A stretch of 64,000 nt of DNA from Aureitalea sp. L0-47 (GTDB lineage Bacteria; Bacteroidota; Bacteroidia; Flavobacteriales; Flavobacteriaceae), in assembly GCF_026126405.1 (NCBI RefSeq), contig NZ_JAFMTQ010000011.1:1-64000 (forward strand), read 5' to 3'. A model generated the notes under the pieces. It was not told the DNA's origin. It ran no database searches and worked only from the letters and a program-made list of their open reading frames with translations. A program made the translations under genes and the position numbers. This document shows, in pieces, positions 16,294 to 24,820 of this stretch (position 1 is the stretch's first letter; every line of letters starts with the position of its first letter).

Positions 16294-17810
16294 AACGGAT
16301 CATTCACCCGCTGTAACACCTGAGTCCAGAATGTATTGAACGAACCCTTAGGTTCACTGCACAAGTATACTTTTGTTCCAAATTCGCGGGCATTGATGTT
16401 CGAGATACTACCAATTTCTTCAATTCGAGAGAAAATTTGAGGAATGTCCTCCCCAAGTTCATCGTTGATATAGACAAAGTATTCTATGTCCGGGTTGAAT
16501 TTCTCAGGAGTCCAGTAATAGAAGCTTTCATGAAAACTAACCGGTTCCGGTAGCCCGTATTTTTTACCGATGACGGCGATGGCACCGGCCTGTCCATAGT
16601 TCTCGGCATAAATTAGCGCCTTGTCCTTTTCGGGGATCCTATCATAGGCCTCGTAGGTGATCGCAGTAAGCTCTTCCCAGCCCAACATGTCGGCATAATC
16701 CTGCGGAAGGGAATGAATGGTACCATCCTCAAACCTTCTGCCTATTTCCATACCGTAGTCCTCTTCCAGGTCTTTAAAATAAGCCACCAAGCCGGCCTCG
16801 TTGTACACCGGTAGCCCCATTGGAAGCAACGGATACGTGAGGACCACTATCAGTAAGGGTACGGCTGCCCTGAGGATGGGTTTTCGAGTTATCTTTTCCA
16901 TCCCCGTACAGCCGGCAGCGATCAACATAGGAAATATGCCTGCCGTGTAATAGCTCTTACCCTTCAAAAGAAATAAAATGAGTACCACCAACAAAGAACT
17001 CACTGCCAGGTAGCGATATTTAGGGTCTCTGTACAAGCGGACCATTCCAATAACGACCAGGTAAAAAACAGAGAATGTCATTAGCATTTGATCCATCAGG
17101 AACCCGGTACGGTCTACATAAACCAATTGATTGTTATTTAAAGCGGCCATATGGCCTATCACCGGGAAATTATTGGCGTATTGCCATATAAGATTGGGCA
17201 ATACGATAAGCAGTGCCAGGAGCATGCCGAAATACAATGGCCTTTTCCCCAGAACATTTCGATGGGGTGAGACCAGCAGTGAAATAAGTAATGTGAAGAT
17301 GAGGATGGCCACAAGATACTTGTTCATGAGCGCTATTCCGGTAACTACTCCAAGGATCAACAAGTATTTTTCTTGCTTGGTATTGACATAACGAAGGGTG
17401 AAGAAAAACAGGAGCGTCCATAAAAATATATCAATTGGGACCGGTTGGAACAAATGAAACGCCCTTAATCCTACGGGCATTATGGCAATAGCAATAGCGG
17501 TTAGAACCTGAGAATACATCCCACCCTTCAATTCACGAGCAATATTTGCCGATACTAGAACAGTTGCCCCACCAATGATAGCCGGAAATAACTTCACTGC
17601 GAACAAGGTGTTTCCCAATAAGGTTTGCATGGCTGTAGCGATCCATCCGATTAGCGGAGGGACGGTTGCATAACCGAAGTCCGGGTGATTTCCGAGAGAA
17701 AAATACAACAGTTCATCTCTGTGGTATTCCAGGTTGTTATAAACAAACAAGTGGAGTGCTATGCTAAACAGGGCAATCAGGTAAACAACGATCGTATACT
17801 GTTTTCTCAT
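16290..17810 (-). CDS. GT39/ArnT-like membrane glycosyltransferase
   Basis: A 506-residue polytopic protein of the PMT_2/ArnT type, which uses polyprenyl-phosphate sugars as donors on the outer face of the inner membrane. The first extracytoplasmic loop carries YHRDELLYFSLGNHPDFGY followed by PPLIGW, the catalytic acidic motif region of GT-C enzymes. About 10-12 membrane helices are followed by a soluble C-terminal domain of about 170 residues (from around residue 335). The acceptor (lipid A, protein or other) is unknown. It stands alone and converges on dnaN with overlapping stops. Confidence 0.85.
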   Translation of the reverse strand: MRKQYTIVVYLIALFSIALHLFVYNNLEYHRDELLYFSLGNHPDFGYATVPPLIGWIATAMQTLLGNTLFAVKLFPAIIGGATVLVSANIARELKGGMYSQVLTAIAIAIMPVGLRAFHLFQPVPIDIFLWTLLFFFTLRYVNTKQEKYLLILGVVTGIALMNKYLVAILIFTLLISLLVSPHRNVLGKRPLYFGMLLALLIVLPNLIWQYANNFPVIGHMAALNNNQLVYVDRTGFLMDQMLMTFSVFYLVVIGMVRLYRDPKYRYLAVSSLLVVLILFLLKGKSYYTAGIFPMLIAAGCTGMEKITRKPILRAAVPLLIVVLTYPLLPMGLPVYNEAGLVAYFKDLEEDYGMEIGRRFEDGTIHSLPQDYADMLGWEELTAITYEAYDRIPEKDKALIYAENYGQAGAIAVIGKKYGLPEPVSFHESFYYWTPEKFNPDIEYFVYINDELGEDIPQIFSRIEEIGSISNINAREFGTKVYLCSEPKGSFNTFWTQVLQRVNDPF

Positions 17811-17925
17811 ACCTAGCTGGTAATTACGATGGCTTATTTGTCAAAGTTGCTGATTTTTTTTTTTAATTCTTGATTATTGATGAATTCTTTGGTTCTTGAA
17901 TCCGGTACTACGGTCCCAACAACAA

Positions 17926-17949
17926 AACCCCATCGGTCCAGATGGGGTT
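17926..17949 (-). terminator. Terminator after the DUF4870 operon
   Basis: A 9-bp perfect stem AACCCCATC (17926-17934) pairs with GATGGGGTT (17941-17949), with a 6-nt loop. On the minus strand it runs into TTTTGTTGTT, a modest T-rich tail. It lies 34 nt after the stop of the 33-codon membrane ORF, supporting that ORF as the last gene of the unit. Confidence 0.65.
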
Positions 17950-17983
17950 ATTAATTAAACTGCAAGTAATTATGGAAACTTAA

Positions 17984-18085
17984 TTACTTATCATCCAAAG
18001 ATCGCCAGTTGTCCTTCTTAAAGACACCGCCGATAACGAGCGTGCAGAAAACCACTGCCACGCTTAATATTGCCCACCAGACCAT
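17984..18085 (-). CDS. Small membrane protein, 33 aa
   Basis: A short minus-strand ORF encodes MVWWAILSVAVVFCTLVIGG followed by VFKKDNWRSLDDK: one membrane helix and a charged C-terminus with basic then acidic residues. Its ATG follows the TAA of the DUF4870 gene with no gap, and a terminator lies 34 nt beyond its stop. Start and stop placement, hydrophobicity and the positive-inside tail all favour a real gene. No family was recognised. It may act with the DUF4870 membrane protein. Confidence 0.65.
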   Translation of the reverse strand: MVWWAILSVAVVFCTLVIGGVFKKDNWRSLDDK

Positions 18086-18448
18086 TTACGAAAGGAATCT
18101 GATCGTTCCGAAATAGGTTGGAGGTTCACCATTTCCTGCCTTAACAGCGTTCACTATTGGGATTATAAACCCTGCAAATCCTACATAGATAAGCCCTAGA
18201 ATTCCTAGTCCAAGTAATAGAATACCCGGAATACTTATGAAGGTAATGAGGATCAGTGTAAGCTGCAAATTCACGATTGCCTTACCGTGTTCATCCATGC
18301 CTACTACTTTGTCTTTTTGGGTTAACCAAAGTATTAGCGGAACAACGAGGCCACCGAAACCAGTGATATAATATAGTAGTTGCGTAAGGTGAGTAACAAC
18401 CAGAAGATTGTTGTCTACACGTTTCGCGTTATGATTGATAACTTCCAT
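18086..18448 (-). CDS. DUF4870 domain membrane protein
   Basis: A 120-residue protein with three to four membrane helices: LTQLLYYITGFGGLVVPLIL, then a polar turn WLTQKDKVVGMDEHGKAIVN, then two hydrophobic segments. The turn with DEHGK is typical of DUF4870 (Tic20-like) proteins, whose function is not established. It is the first gene of a two-gene unit with the 33-aa membrane protein and is divergent from mnmE. No regulatory site was seen in the 86-bp divergent region beyond the mnmE -7 box. Confidence 0.82.
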   Translation of the reverse strand: MEVINHNAKRVDNNLLVVTHLTQLLYYITGFGGLVVPLILWLTQKDKVVGMDEHGKAIVNLQLTLILITFISIPGILLLGLGILGLIYVGFAGFIIPIVNAVKAGNGEPPTYFGTIRFLS

Positions 18449-18520
18449 TTTGATTGATTTTGATGTTGCATTTAATAAGACAGTATTTTGATTGAAACGT
18501 TACAACTATTAACTAATTCG

Positions 18521-18528
18521 TATTTTTG
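18521..18528 (+). promoter_or_regulatory. mnmE -7 box almost abutting the start codon
   Basis: TATTTTTG fits TANNTTTG exactly and is followed by only 6 nt before the ATG at 18535. Transcription from it would start at or within a few nucleotides of the start codon. The TTG inside the box is in frame but is not a credible start for that reason. Confidence 0.6.
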
Positions 18529-18534
18529 CAGCCC

Positions 18535-19950
18535 ATGACGAATAACGATACCATAGTAGCATTAGCAACTCCTGCCGGAGCTGGGGCAATTGCCGTTATC
18601 AGGATATCCGGCCCTGAGGCGTTGACCATTGGATCATCAATGTTTCAGTCTGTTTCGGGAAAGGTACTCGGTGAGCAACCCTCACACACCGTACACCTTG
18701 GCCATGTTAAAGAAGACCAGCGCATTATTGACGAAGTGCTTGCCACAGTATTCAAGGATCCTCATAGCTACACAGGTGAAGATGTAATTGAGTTCTCCTG
18801 TCATGGAAGTAGTTACATTCAACAGGAGATCATCCAATATGCCCTCAGGAAGGGCTGTAGGATGGCACAACCTGGCGAATTTACGTTACGGGCCTTCCTG
18901 CATGGTAAAATGGATCTTAGTCAGGCAGAAGCCGTGGCAGATCTTATTTCCAGTGACAGTGAAGCTTCCCATCAATTGGCGATTCAACAGATGCGTGGTG
19001 GGTTTTCTTCGGAAATAAAACAATTACGTGAGCAGTTACTGAACTTTGCTTCGCTTATTGAGTTAGAACTGGACTTTGCCGAAGAAGACGTGGAATTTGC
19101 CAACCGGGATGACTTTCAGAAGCTGATAAGCAGAATACGAAACGTGCTGAAGCGATTGATCGATTCCTTTGCAACCGGTAATGTGCTGAAGAACGGCATC
19201 CCGGTGGCTATTGTGGGTGAACCTAATGTTGGGAAATCAACGCTGCTTAATGCCCTGCTCAACGAGGAACGAGCTATTGTAAGTGATATCGCCGGCACAA
19301 CACGCGACACCATCGAAGACGAGATCACCATTGGTGGGATTGGATTCAGGTTTATCGACACTGCCGGAATACGCGATACAAGTGATGTGATCGAAGGACT
19401 GGGTATTCAGAAGACCTATGAAAAGATGGAGCAAGCTCAGGTAGTTGTATTCCTTTTGGAAGCCTCGAATTTTATCAACCAGGAAGATGCGTTGAAGGTC
19501 GAGATAAGAAAAATTCATGAAAAATATCCTCAAAAAGCTATCCTGGTCATTGCTAATAAAGCCGATCTGATCTCAGAAGGAGAAAAAGTCAAAATTCAAA
19601 ACGAGCTCAATGTAATTTCGGGCGAAAGTGAGAAATCCCGGGCCCTGCTCCTTACTGCCAAGACGGGAGAAGGTGTTGAGGAATTGAAAAATTCATTACT
19701 GGACTTTGTAAACACCGGCGCACTGCGAAATAACGAGACCATCGTTACCAATTCACGACACTACGACGCGCTTATAAAGGCCCTGGAGGAAATTGACAAG
19801 GTACAACAGGGAATTGATAATAAACTAAGTGGCGATCTGTTGGCCATCGACATCCGACAAGCCCTGTATCACTTCGGGGAGATCACAGGTGAGATTTCTA
19901 ATGATGAGCTGTTGGGGAATATCTTTGCTAATTTTTGTATCGGGAAGTAA
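18535..19950 (+). CDS. mnmE: tRNA uridine-5-carboxymethylaminomethyl modification GTPase
   Basis: A 471-residue three-domain GTPase that, with MnmG, modifies wobble uridine 34 of certain tRNAs. The N-terminal tetrahydrofolate-binding domain begins NDTIVALATPAGAGAIAVIR. A helical domain follows, with the G domain inserted: GEPNVGKSTLLNALL (G1), DIAGTTRDTIED (G2), DTAGIR (G3) and NKAD (G4). The C-terminus FCIGK holds the catalytic cysteine. Full length and canonical. The mRNA may be leaderless. Its TAA overlaps the ATG of a 47-codon ORF by 1 nt. Confidence 0.97.
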   Translation: MTNNDTIVALATPAGAGAIAVIRISGPEALTIGSSMFQSVSGKVLGEQPSHTVHLGHVKEDQRIIDEVLATVFKDPHSYTGEDVIEFSCHGSSYIQQEIIQYALRKGCRMAQPGEFTLRAFLHGKMDLSQAEAVADLISSDSEASHQLAIQQMRGGFSSEIKQLREQLLNFASLIELELDFAEEDVEFANRDDFQKLISRIRNVLKRLIDSFATGNVLKNGIPVAIVGEPNVGKSTLLNALLNEERAIVSDIAGTTRDTIEDEITIGGIGFRFIDTAGIRDTSDVIEGLGIQKTYEKMEQAQVVVFLLEASNFINQEDALKVEIRKIHEKYPQKAILVIANKADLISEGEKVKIQNELNVISGESEKSRALLLTAKTGEGVEELKNSLLDFVNTGALRNNETIVTNSRHYDALIKALEEIDKVQQGIDNKLSGDLLAIDIRQALYHFGEITGEISNDELLGNIFANFCIGK

Positions 19951-20093
19951 TGAAGCTCAATTCACTTAATACTCTTATCCTGGTTATTGCAGCTGCGATT
20001 ACGATCTTTGGACTAGTAACAGGGAAATTCCTGTTCCTGTTTATCTGGCTCCCCCTCGGATTCCTATTCAGAAAAAAGAAAAGTGAGAAATAA
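19950..20093 (+). CDS. Small membrane protein, 47 aa
   Basis: The ORF starts at the ATG overlapping the mnmE stop (TAATG) and encodes MKLNSLNTLILVIAAAITIF, then GLVTGKFLFLFIWLPLGFLF, ending RKKKSEK. It is two short hydrophobic hairpin segments with a strongly basic, presumably cytoplasmic tail. Start-stop coupling to mnmE and the membrane pattern support translation. No family was recognised. It ends 4 nt before the convergent COG2426 gene. Confidence 0.65.
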   Translation: MKLNSLNTLILVIAAAITIFGLVTGKFLFLFIWLPLGFLFRKKKSEK

Positions 20094-20097
20094 GGTA

Positions 20098-20556
20098 TTA
20101 ACCGATACCGTTCATGGTAAGGGCAGTCGTTCCCCAGATGATTGCGGAAGAGAAGAAGATACCGATGGCGTTAGCTGTAAAGGCCTTCTTTTTTTCTATT
20201 CCGAAGAGATAAGTAGCAATACTCCCGGCATACACTCCAGTACCCGGTAGAGGAATCATCACAAAAAACAACAACCCCCAAAAGCCGTACTTCCGAATCT
20301 TGTTTCCGGAGCCATTTTTTGCCCTTCGCGCCACCCAAATAGCGGATTTTTTATACCAGGTCCATCGCAGAAAGTAATGGTTTATATTGTCCAGAAAAAT
20401 CATCATGATGGGGAAAACCAATAGATTAGCCATAAAACAAGCAAAAAACACCAGGTAGATGTTCGCCCCTTGCATCATACCATAGGGAATACCGACTTTG
20501 GCTTCCCCAAGAGGGGAAACACTCCATAACATCGCTATCATTATATCTCTGAACAC
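20098..20556 (-). CDS. COG2426 'small multidrug export' family membrane protein
   Basis: A 152-residue protein with about four hydrophobic segments. The N-terminal SVSPLGEAKVGIPYGMMQG and PLPGTGVYAGSIATYLFG are characteristic of COG2426, annotated as putative small multidrug export proteins though the role is poorly tested. Two starts are possible: GTG at 20556 or ATG at 20541 (codon 6); neither changes the domain. A perfect -7 box (TATATTTG on the minus strand, 20577-20584) lies just upstream of both. Confidence 0.8.
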   Translation of the reverse strand: MFRDIMIAMLWSVSPLGEAKVGIPYGMMQGANIYLVFFACFMANLLVFPIMMIFLDNINHYFLRWTWYKKSAIWVARRAKNGSGNKIRKYGFWGLLFFVMIPLPGTGVYAGSIATYLFGIEKKKAFTANAIGIFFSSAIIWGTTALTMNGIG

Positions 20557-20576
20557 AGGGGCTTATTGAAGACGTG

Positions 20577-20584
20577 CAAATATA
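20577..20584 (-). promoter_or_regulatory. -7 box of the COG2426 gene
   Basis: On the minus strand this is TATATTTG, a perfect TANNTTTG box, 20 nt before the GTG and 35 nt before the ATG start. No TTG element is seen at the expected upstream spacing. Confidence 0.5.
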
Positions 20585-20635
20585 ACGCGCATTTAGGTTA
20601 GTATGTATATATGATTTCATAAAATATTTACAAAA

Positions 20636-20962
20636 TCAGCTATTGATATTACCGAGGAGCGAAAGTAGATCCCCTTTCTTTCGCTTGGAAACAGGTAGTG
20701 TGGTGTTAGTATCCATGATCACATATCCGCCGTCCTTGTTGATATAGCTTTCAAGGTGATTCAAATTGATGATATGAGAATGGTGTATTCGGCAAAAACC
20801 GGAAGTTTCCAGCAATTCTTCAAATTCGCGAAGAGTTTTTGCTACAGTCACCTTTTTCCCATCATTGAGATAGATGTTGGTGTAATTCCCCTCGGATTGC
20901 AGGCGGATGATACTTTCGAGTTCGTAGAGATAGATCCCTTTGGAGGTGGTATATGGTTCAGA
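20636..20962 (-). pseudogene. Remnant of a LytTR-type response regulator (DNA-binding domain only)
   Basis: The minus-strand frame open from 20962 to the stop at 20636 encodes a nearly complete LytTR DNA-binding domain: KGIYLYELESIIRLQSEGNY, then TNIYLNDGKKVTVAKTLREF, RIHHSHIINLNHLESYINKD and LPVSKRKK. An in-frame TGA at 20963-20965 closes it, and no ATG exists in the open part; the first GTG (20851) falls inside the domain. A receiver domain is absent, and a terminator at 21043-21070 leaves no room for one. The best reading is a 5'-truncated relic. A -1 frame joins a plausible extra stretch (about 20963-21030), so a frameshift may also be involved. Confidence 0.65.
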
Positions 20963-21042
20963 TCAACAGCGAAGCCGCTACAACTGTCAAGCGATTGATC
21001 AAAGAGTAATTTTAATTCATAATTAAACTTAATTGATCGAAA

Positions 21043-21070
21043 AACCCCTTCCGGATTATTGGAAGGGGTT
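21043..21070 (-). terminator. Terminator of the polysaccharide operon
   Basis: A 10-bp stem AACCCCTTCC (21043-21052) with GGAAGGGGTT (21061-21070) and an 8-nt loop. On the minus strand it is followed by a TTTTT run. It lies 22 nt after the stop of the Wzi-like gene, the last gene of the long minus-strand block. On the plus strand it also has a T-rich tail and could work both ways. Confidence 0.82.
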
Positions 21071-21092
21071 TATTTATTTAAGTGAATATCTC

Positions 21093-22436
21093 CTAGAATT
21101 TGTACAAATACTGAAGCCCTGCACCGAAGGTGTCTTCGGCGAGATTACTAGTATCTGCTCCAGTGAGCAGTGTTATAACCCCGTAGGCTTCGGCATCGTA
21201 GCTCAATGAGATTACATTATACCAATAATTCAGTTTCTCCGGGAAAGGTTGGCGTAAGGTTCCAAAATTACTTGAGAAAGAAGATTTTACCATCCAGGCA
21301 AACTTTCCGAAGTAACCATTAGCCGCAAAATGATGTAATTGAACCACATCATTAATAATAGGCGTTGTTTCTTCATCTATGGTACGGTTTGCATCAAATG
21401 TAAAAAAAGGAAAACCTATTATTGTTTGCTCATAGGCCCAACCGGTTCGATATAATTTATTACTGAAATAACGATCAAACCCTGTTCCTGTGCCGCTCCC
21501 ACTTTGATCTTTTGTAGTGATGAATTCATATAAAATCCTGGAAAAAATCTTCTTGTCATTAGGAGAATAACTTAAGCCCCACACACCATCAGGGAAATTC
21601 GCCAGTCGGGTTCCCGAACCATCTTCGAAGGGATGTTCGTGATAGATTGTAAAATCACCATACGTCTGGTTAAGATTGTACTCGAATAAGTAGCTGCCTA
21701 TGTGGTTTCCCACCGCATTAATCTGATCACCAGGCGTATCGCCTTCATCCCCTCGCTTTGCAAAAAACACATCGATATATGTACCGAAATCGGAAGGGAC
21801 TTCCCCAAAAAACTGAGAAGTTCCACCCCATTGAGCCACATGTTGAAGTTTAAACTTCAAGGTGTTATTAGTATTAATGTCCCACTTCACTGCCAGATCT
21901 TTGAAATGAACTAATACATTATCTACATAGCGATCATCGTTTAACACAAAATGAGCAATACTCCAGTCCAGGTATAATCCGTCCGCGACTCTCATCCATC
22001 CTGGTGCTTCAAGCTTCACACCGGGTAAGGGACGAGCATTTCCGGACCACAAGAAGTTTTGATTTGTAGCCGACAGACCATCCAGTTTTAATTCTTCTTT
22101 CTTCGCCCCAAGAGTTGCTTCTATCCATCGGTTGCTATAGCTGACATATAAGTTTATTCTCTGAAACTCATCCGCAACTCCATTTCGGTACACTCCACTG
22201 AGCCCTGCTCCTATCCTGTGGTTATCATTGATATTGTAGAACGACTCAACGGACGCATTGAACTGATAGTCCGACGTTGCACCAAATTGATTGTGTTGAT
22301 TCGTATAGAACCAAAACGGTAAGTTCTCTTCCGAAGCAACAAAAGCACTTGCACTAACTTCACCATGGGTAACAAAACCTTGATCCTGTGCGAAAAGGGA
22401 GAGGGACAGGAAGCAGCAAAAAAGAGTAAGACGCAT
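21093..22436 (-). CDS. Wzi-like capsule assembly outer-membrane protein
   Basis: About 447 residues from the ATG at 22436, where the signal peptide MRLTLFCCFLSLSLFAQ begins. A longer in-frame start at 22499 would overlap the Wzc-like gene and bury the signal peptide. The mature chain has the outer-membrane barrel pattern (alternating aromatic strands, C-terminal GAGLQYLYKF ending in Phe) and the capsule assembly Wzi features GEVSASAFVASEENLPFW and FWFYTNQHNQFG. Wzi proteins help anchor or organise capsule at the surface. It is the last gene of the polysaccharide block, 7 nt after the autokinase gene. Confidence 0.82.
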   Translation of the reverse strand: MRLTLFCCFLSLSLFAQDQGFVTHGEVSASAFVASEENLPFWFYTNQHNQFGATSDYQFNASVESFYNINDNHRIGAGLSGVYRNGVADEFQRINLYVSYSNRWIEATLGAKKEELKLDGLSATNQNFLWSGNARPLPGVKLEAPGWMRVADGLYLDWSIAHFVLNDDRYVDNVLVHFKDLAVKWDINTNNTLKFKLQHVAQWGGTSQFFGEVPSDFGTYIDVFFAKRGDEGDTPGDQINAVGNHIGSYLFEYNLNQTYGDFTIYHEHPFEDGSGTRLANFPDGVWGLSYSPNDKKIFSRILYEFITTKDQSGSGTGTGFDRYFSNKLYRTGWAYEQTIIGFPFFTFDANRTIDEETTPIINDVVQLHHFAANGYFGKFAWMVKSSFSSNFGTLRQPFPEKLNYWYNVISLSYDAEAYGVITLLTGADTSNLAEDTFGAGLQYLYKF

Positions 22437-22443
22437 AAATGAA

Positions 22444-24819
22444 CTAATTGAAAATACGTTTATGCCAGGGTTTCTTTTCCTGCCCATACACGTATCCATA
22501 TTTATTTCCGTAACCGAAATTATTCTCGCTAACCCCGTTCAAGACAACTCCGATGTTCTTGAGTTTGTTTTCTCTTGACGCTTCAGTAACAAAACCAACC
22601 AGTCGTTTTTCGGTATAATCCGCTCGAACTACGTATAAGGTCATATCTGCTATAGAACTGATCAACAATGTATCAGTAACCACCATGGATGGAGCTGTGT
22701 CCACAATTACATAGTCGAATTTCGATTTGAGCTCGTTGAAGAATTGAACTGCCCGTTCCCTCATCAGTAATTCAGCTGGGTTCGGTGGTATTGCACCGGA
22801 GAGAATTATATTCAGGGAATCCAGGTTATCGCTTTTAGCTATGATCGAATCCAGGGTAACGGATTCATCGGCTATATATTCAGTAAGACCTTGGAAGGAT
22901 TTATCCCTATCTGCAAGGTAGCGGTGCAATTGAGGATTCCTAATATCCGCACCCACCAGAACTACCTTTTTTCCTGTCAGTGCCAGGGTTGTGGCCAGGT
23001 TGTATGCCACAAATGTCTTTCCTTCGTTGGTAATAGATGATGTTACAAACATGGTGAAGCCCTGGTCCGTTTTCACTCCTGTATTACGTCTGTAATACTG
23101 TATGTTGGTTCGAAGTATTCTGAAGGACTCAGCAAGAATACTTCGGTCGTTAGGCCCTACGAAGTCTTGGGTGTTTTTTGAAATCTTCGGAATCTCTCCT
23201 AGTATACCTATGGATCCTAATAGTTTCTCCAGTTCTTCGCGGTTTGGAATCTTATTGTTAAAGATTGAAGTTAGGTAGATGATCGTAAATGGCAATAATA
23301 GACCCAGTACCAAAGTAATAAAATAGATCATCAGTCTGTTTGGAGATACCGGTTCCTGGCTGCTGTAACCACTGTCCACTATCTTTGCCTTAGTGGCATT
23401 CGCGGCCAACGAGATTAAGGATTCCTCACGTTGCTGTAGAAGGAAGAGGAATAATTGCTCCTTTATCGATTGCTGTCTTTCTATATCCCGGTAAATTCGT
23501 TCTTTCGCGGGAACTTCCTGAATTTTTCTGTTGAGTCTGGATTCGCCATAATTTAAATCTTTAAGTGACACCCGATAACCATTCCTACTATTCTTCAGGG
23601 ATTGTAGAATTGATGCACGAAGCTGATCAATTTGGTTGTTAAGCGTTACAATTACCGGGTTCTTAGTGGTTGAAGATTTTAACAAGCGGTTTCGTTCCAA
23701 CAGCAGTTGATTGTAATCGTTAACATTCACAACCACATCTTCGCTCTGTAATCCTATATTTGAAGGTAATAGTTCATTTTCATTTTCCGTTTCCATATAG
23801 TCGATCATGGTATTGATCAATTCCAGTTGAGTAGTAACACTTAGTTGCTGTTTCTCAAACTCACTGGCACTCTCTAGTATGATACCGGCTTCGGTTTGAA
23901 TATCTGTAAGGCGATTGGTGCTCTTAAATTCCTCCTTGTCAAGCTCTACGGAATCGAGCTCTTTTGTAATTATATCGAGTCTCGAATCAACAAACTTAAG
24001 TGTTCTCCGAGTGATTTGATTTCGGTCATTTACCGCATCATTATTATACTCATCTATAAGTTCATTTATAAAATCTTTCCCTTTTTCGGGAATAGGTGTT
24101 GAATAGGACAGTTCAATCACATGGCTATTGAGAACTTCATTCAGTAAAGTGAGATTGTTCTGATAATGTAAAGCTAACGACTCCTCATCGGTGTATGTAA
24201 CCGTTACGGTCTCCTGCTTGTATTTATTGAATATCTCAACATCTTCAAGATTGGGAAGGACAATGATACTTGCAAAGTCAAATTGAATACGATCCCCGAA
24301 TTTATGTGTAGCCCGTTCTGAATCATCAGTAGAAATAACGAAAGTTTCTTCGTCCTGAATTTCGATGTTGAGCACTGGCATCGGCTTTCCTTTAAGTTCT
24401 TTTCCTGAATCAAGGAATTGAACGGTAAATGGCAGATTTCCATATAGTTCCGAAGTTTTAACATTCCCAACAGCGCGATACACTGTATTCAGTTTCAACT
24501 CTTTTATCACATTAGTTATCAAACGCTTGGATGTGAATATGGCGATCTCATCCTCTATCTTACTATTTCCATATCGAGACATGAAATTGCCGATCTCTGG
24601 AATTGCCGACAACTCAAGGAATCCACTGCTGTTCCTTTCGTCTTTGATGATCACTTTGGCCTTCACCTCATATACAGGAGTAGCGTAACGCAGGAACAGA
24701 TAGCCACCGGTAAGAGTAATAAGGCAGCCTATCACGAACCAGTACCAAAGGCGTATATATACTTTTAACCCATCCTGCAGCGGATGTTCAACCGTTGTTT
24801 GATGATCGTTTGAATTCAT
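22444..24819 (-). CDS. Wzc-like polysaccharide copolymerase / tyrosine autokinase
   Basis: A 791-residue inner-membrane protein with a Wzz domain between two helices (near residues 30 and 490), GNVR-type coiled coils between them, and a C-terminal BY-kinase domain. The kinase Walker A is degenerate but usable: TSSITNEGKTFVAYN with Lys600. Walker A' is VVLVGADIRNPQL and Walker B is YVIVDTAP. A tyrosine-rich tail (FGYGNKYGYVYG) near the C-terminus is the autophosphorylation cluster. It regulates chain length and export with the Wza-like protein directly upstream (1-nt gap). No cognate Wzb-type phosphatase gene is visible in the locus. Confidence 0.93.
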   Translation of the reverse strand: MNSNDHQTTVEHPLQDGLKVYIRLWYWFVIGCLITLTGGYLFLRYATPVYEVKAKVIIKDERNSSGFLELSAIPEIGNFMSRYGNSKIEDEIAIFTSKRLITNVIKELKLNTVYRAVGNVKTSELYGNLPFTVQFLDSGKELKGKPMPVLNIEIQDEETFVISTDDSERATHKFGDRIQFDFASIIVLPNLEDVEIFNKYKQETVTVTYTDEESLALHYQNNLTLLNEVLNSHVIELSYSTPIPEKGKDFINELIDEYNNDAVNDRNQITRRTLKFVDSRLDIITKELDSVELDKEEFKSTNRLTDIQTEAGIILESASEFEKQQLSVTTQLELINTMIDYMETENENELLPSNIGLQSEDVVVNVNDYNQLLLERNRLLKSSTTKNPVIVTLNNQIDQLRASILQSLKNSRNGYRVSLKDLNYGESRLNRKIQEVPAKERIYRDIERQQSIKEQLFLFLLQQREESLISLAANATKAKIVDSGYSSQEPVSPNRLMIYFITLVLGLLLPFTIIYLTSIFNNKIPNREELEKLLGSIGILGEIPKISKNTQDFVGPNDRSILAESFRILRTNIQYYRRNTGVKTDQGFTMFVTSSITNEGKTFVAYNLATTLALTGKKVVLVGADIRNPQLHRYLADRDKSFQGLTEYIADESVTLDSIIAKSDNLDSLNIILSGAIPPNPAELLMRERAVQFFNELKSKFDYVIVDTAPSMVVTDTLLISSIADMTLYVVRADYTEKRLVGFVTEASRENKLKNIGVVLNGVSENNFGYGNKYGYVYGQEKKPWHKRIFN

Positions 24820-24820
24820 A

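Noticed and set aside
17811-17983. Further gene between the GT39 gene and the 33-codon ORF
   Set aside because: Only a homopolymer T run, short frames and the terminator hairpin are present.
18526-18534. TTG start for mnmE
   Set aside because: The codon lies within the -7 promoter box and the added residues are not conserved; the ATG at 18535 fits the family start.
20098-20556. Adjacent small membrane genes (17984-20556) as a toxin-antitoxin or phage island
   Set aside because: DUF4870, COG2426 and the two small ORFs lie among housekeeping genes; no integrase, att repeats or toxin motif seen.
20756-20998. 80-codon plus-strand open frame over the LytTR relic
   Set aside because: It is the complement of the LytTR domain, has no recognisable domain, and the minus-strand frame encodes strongly conserved residues.
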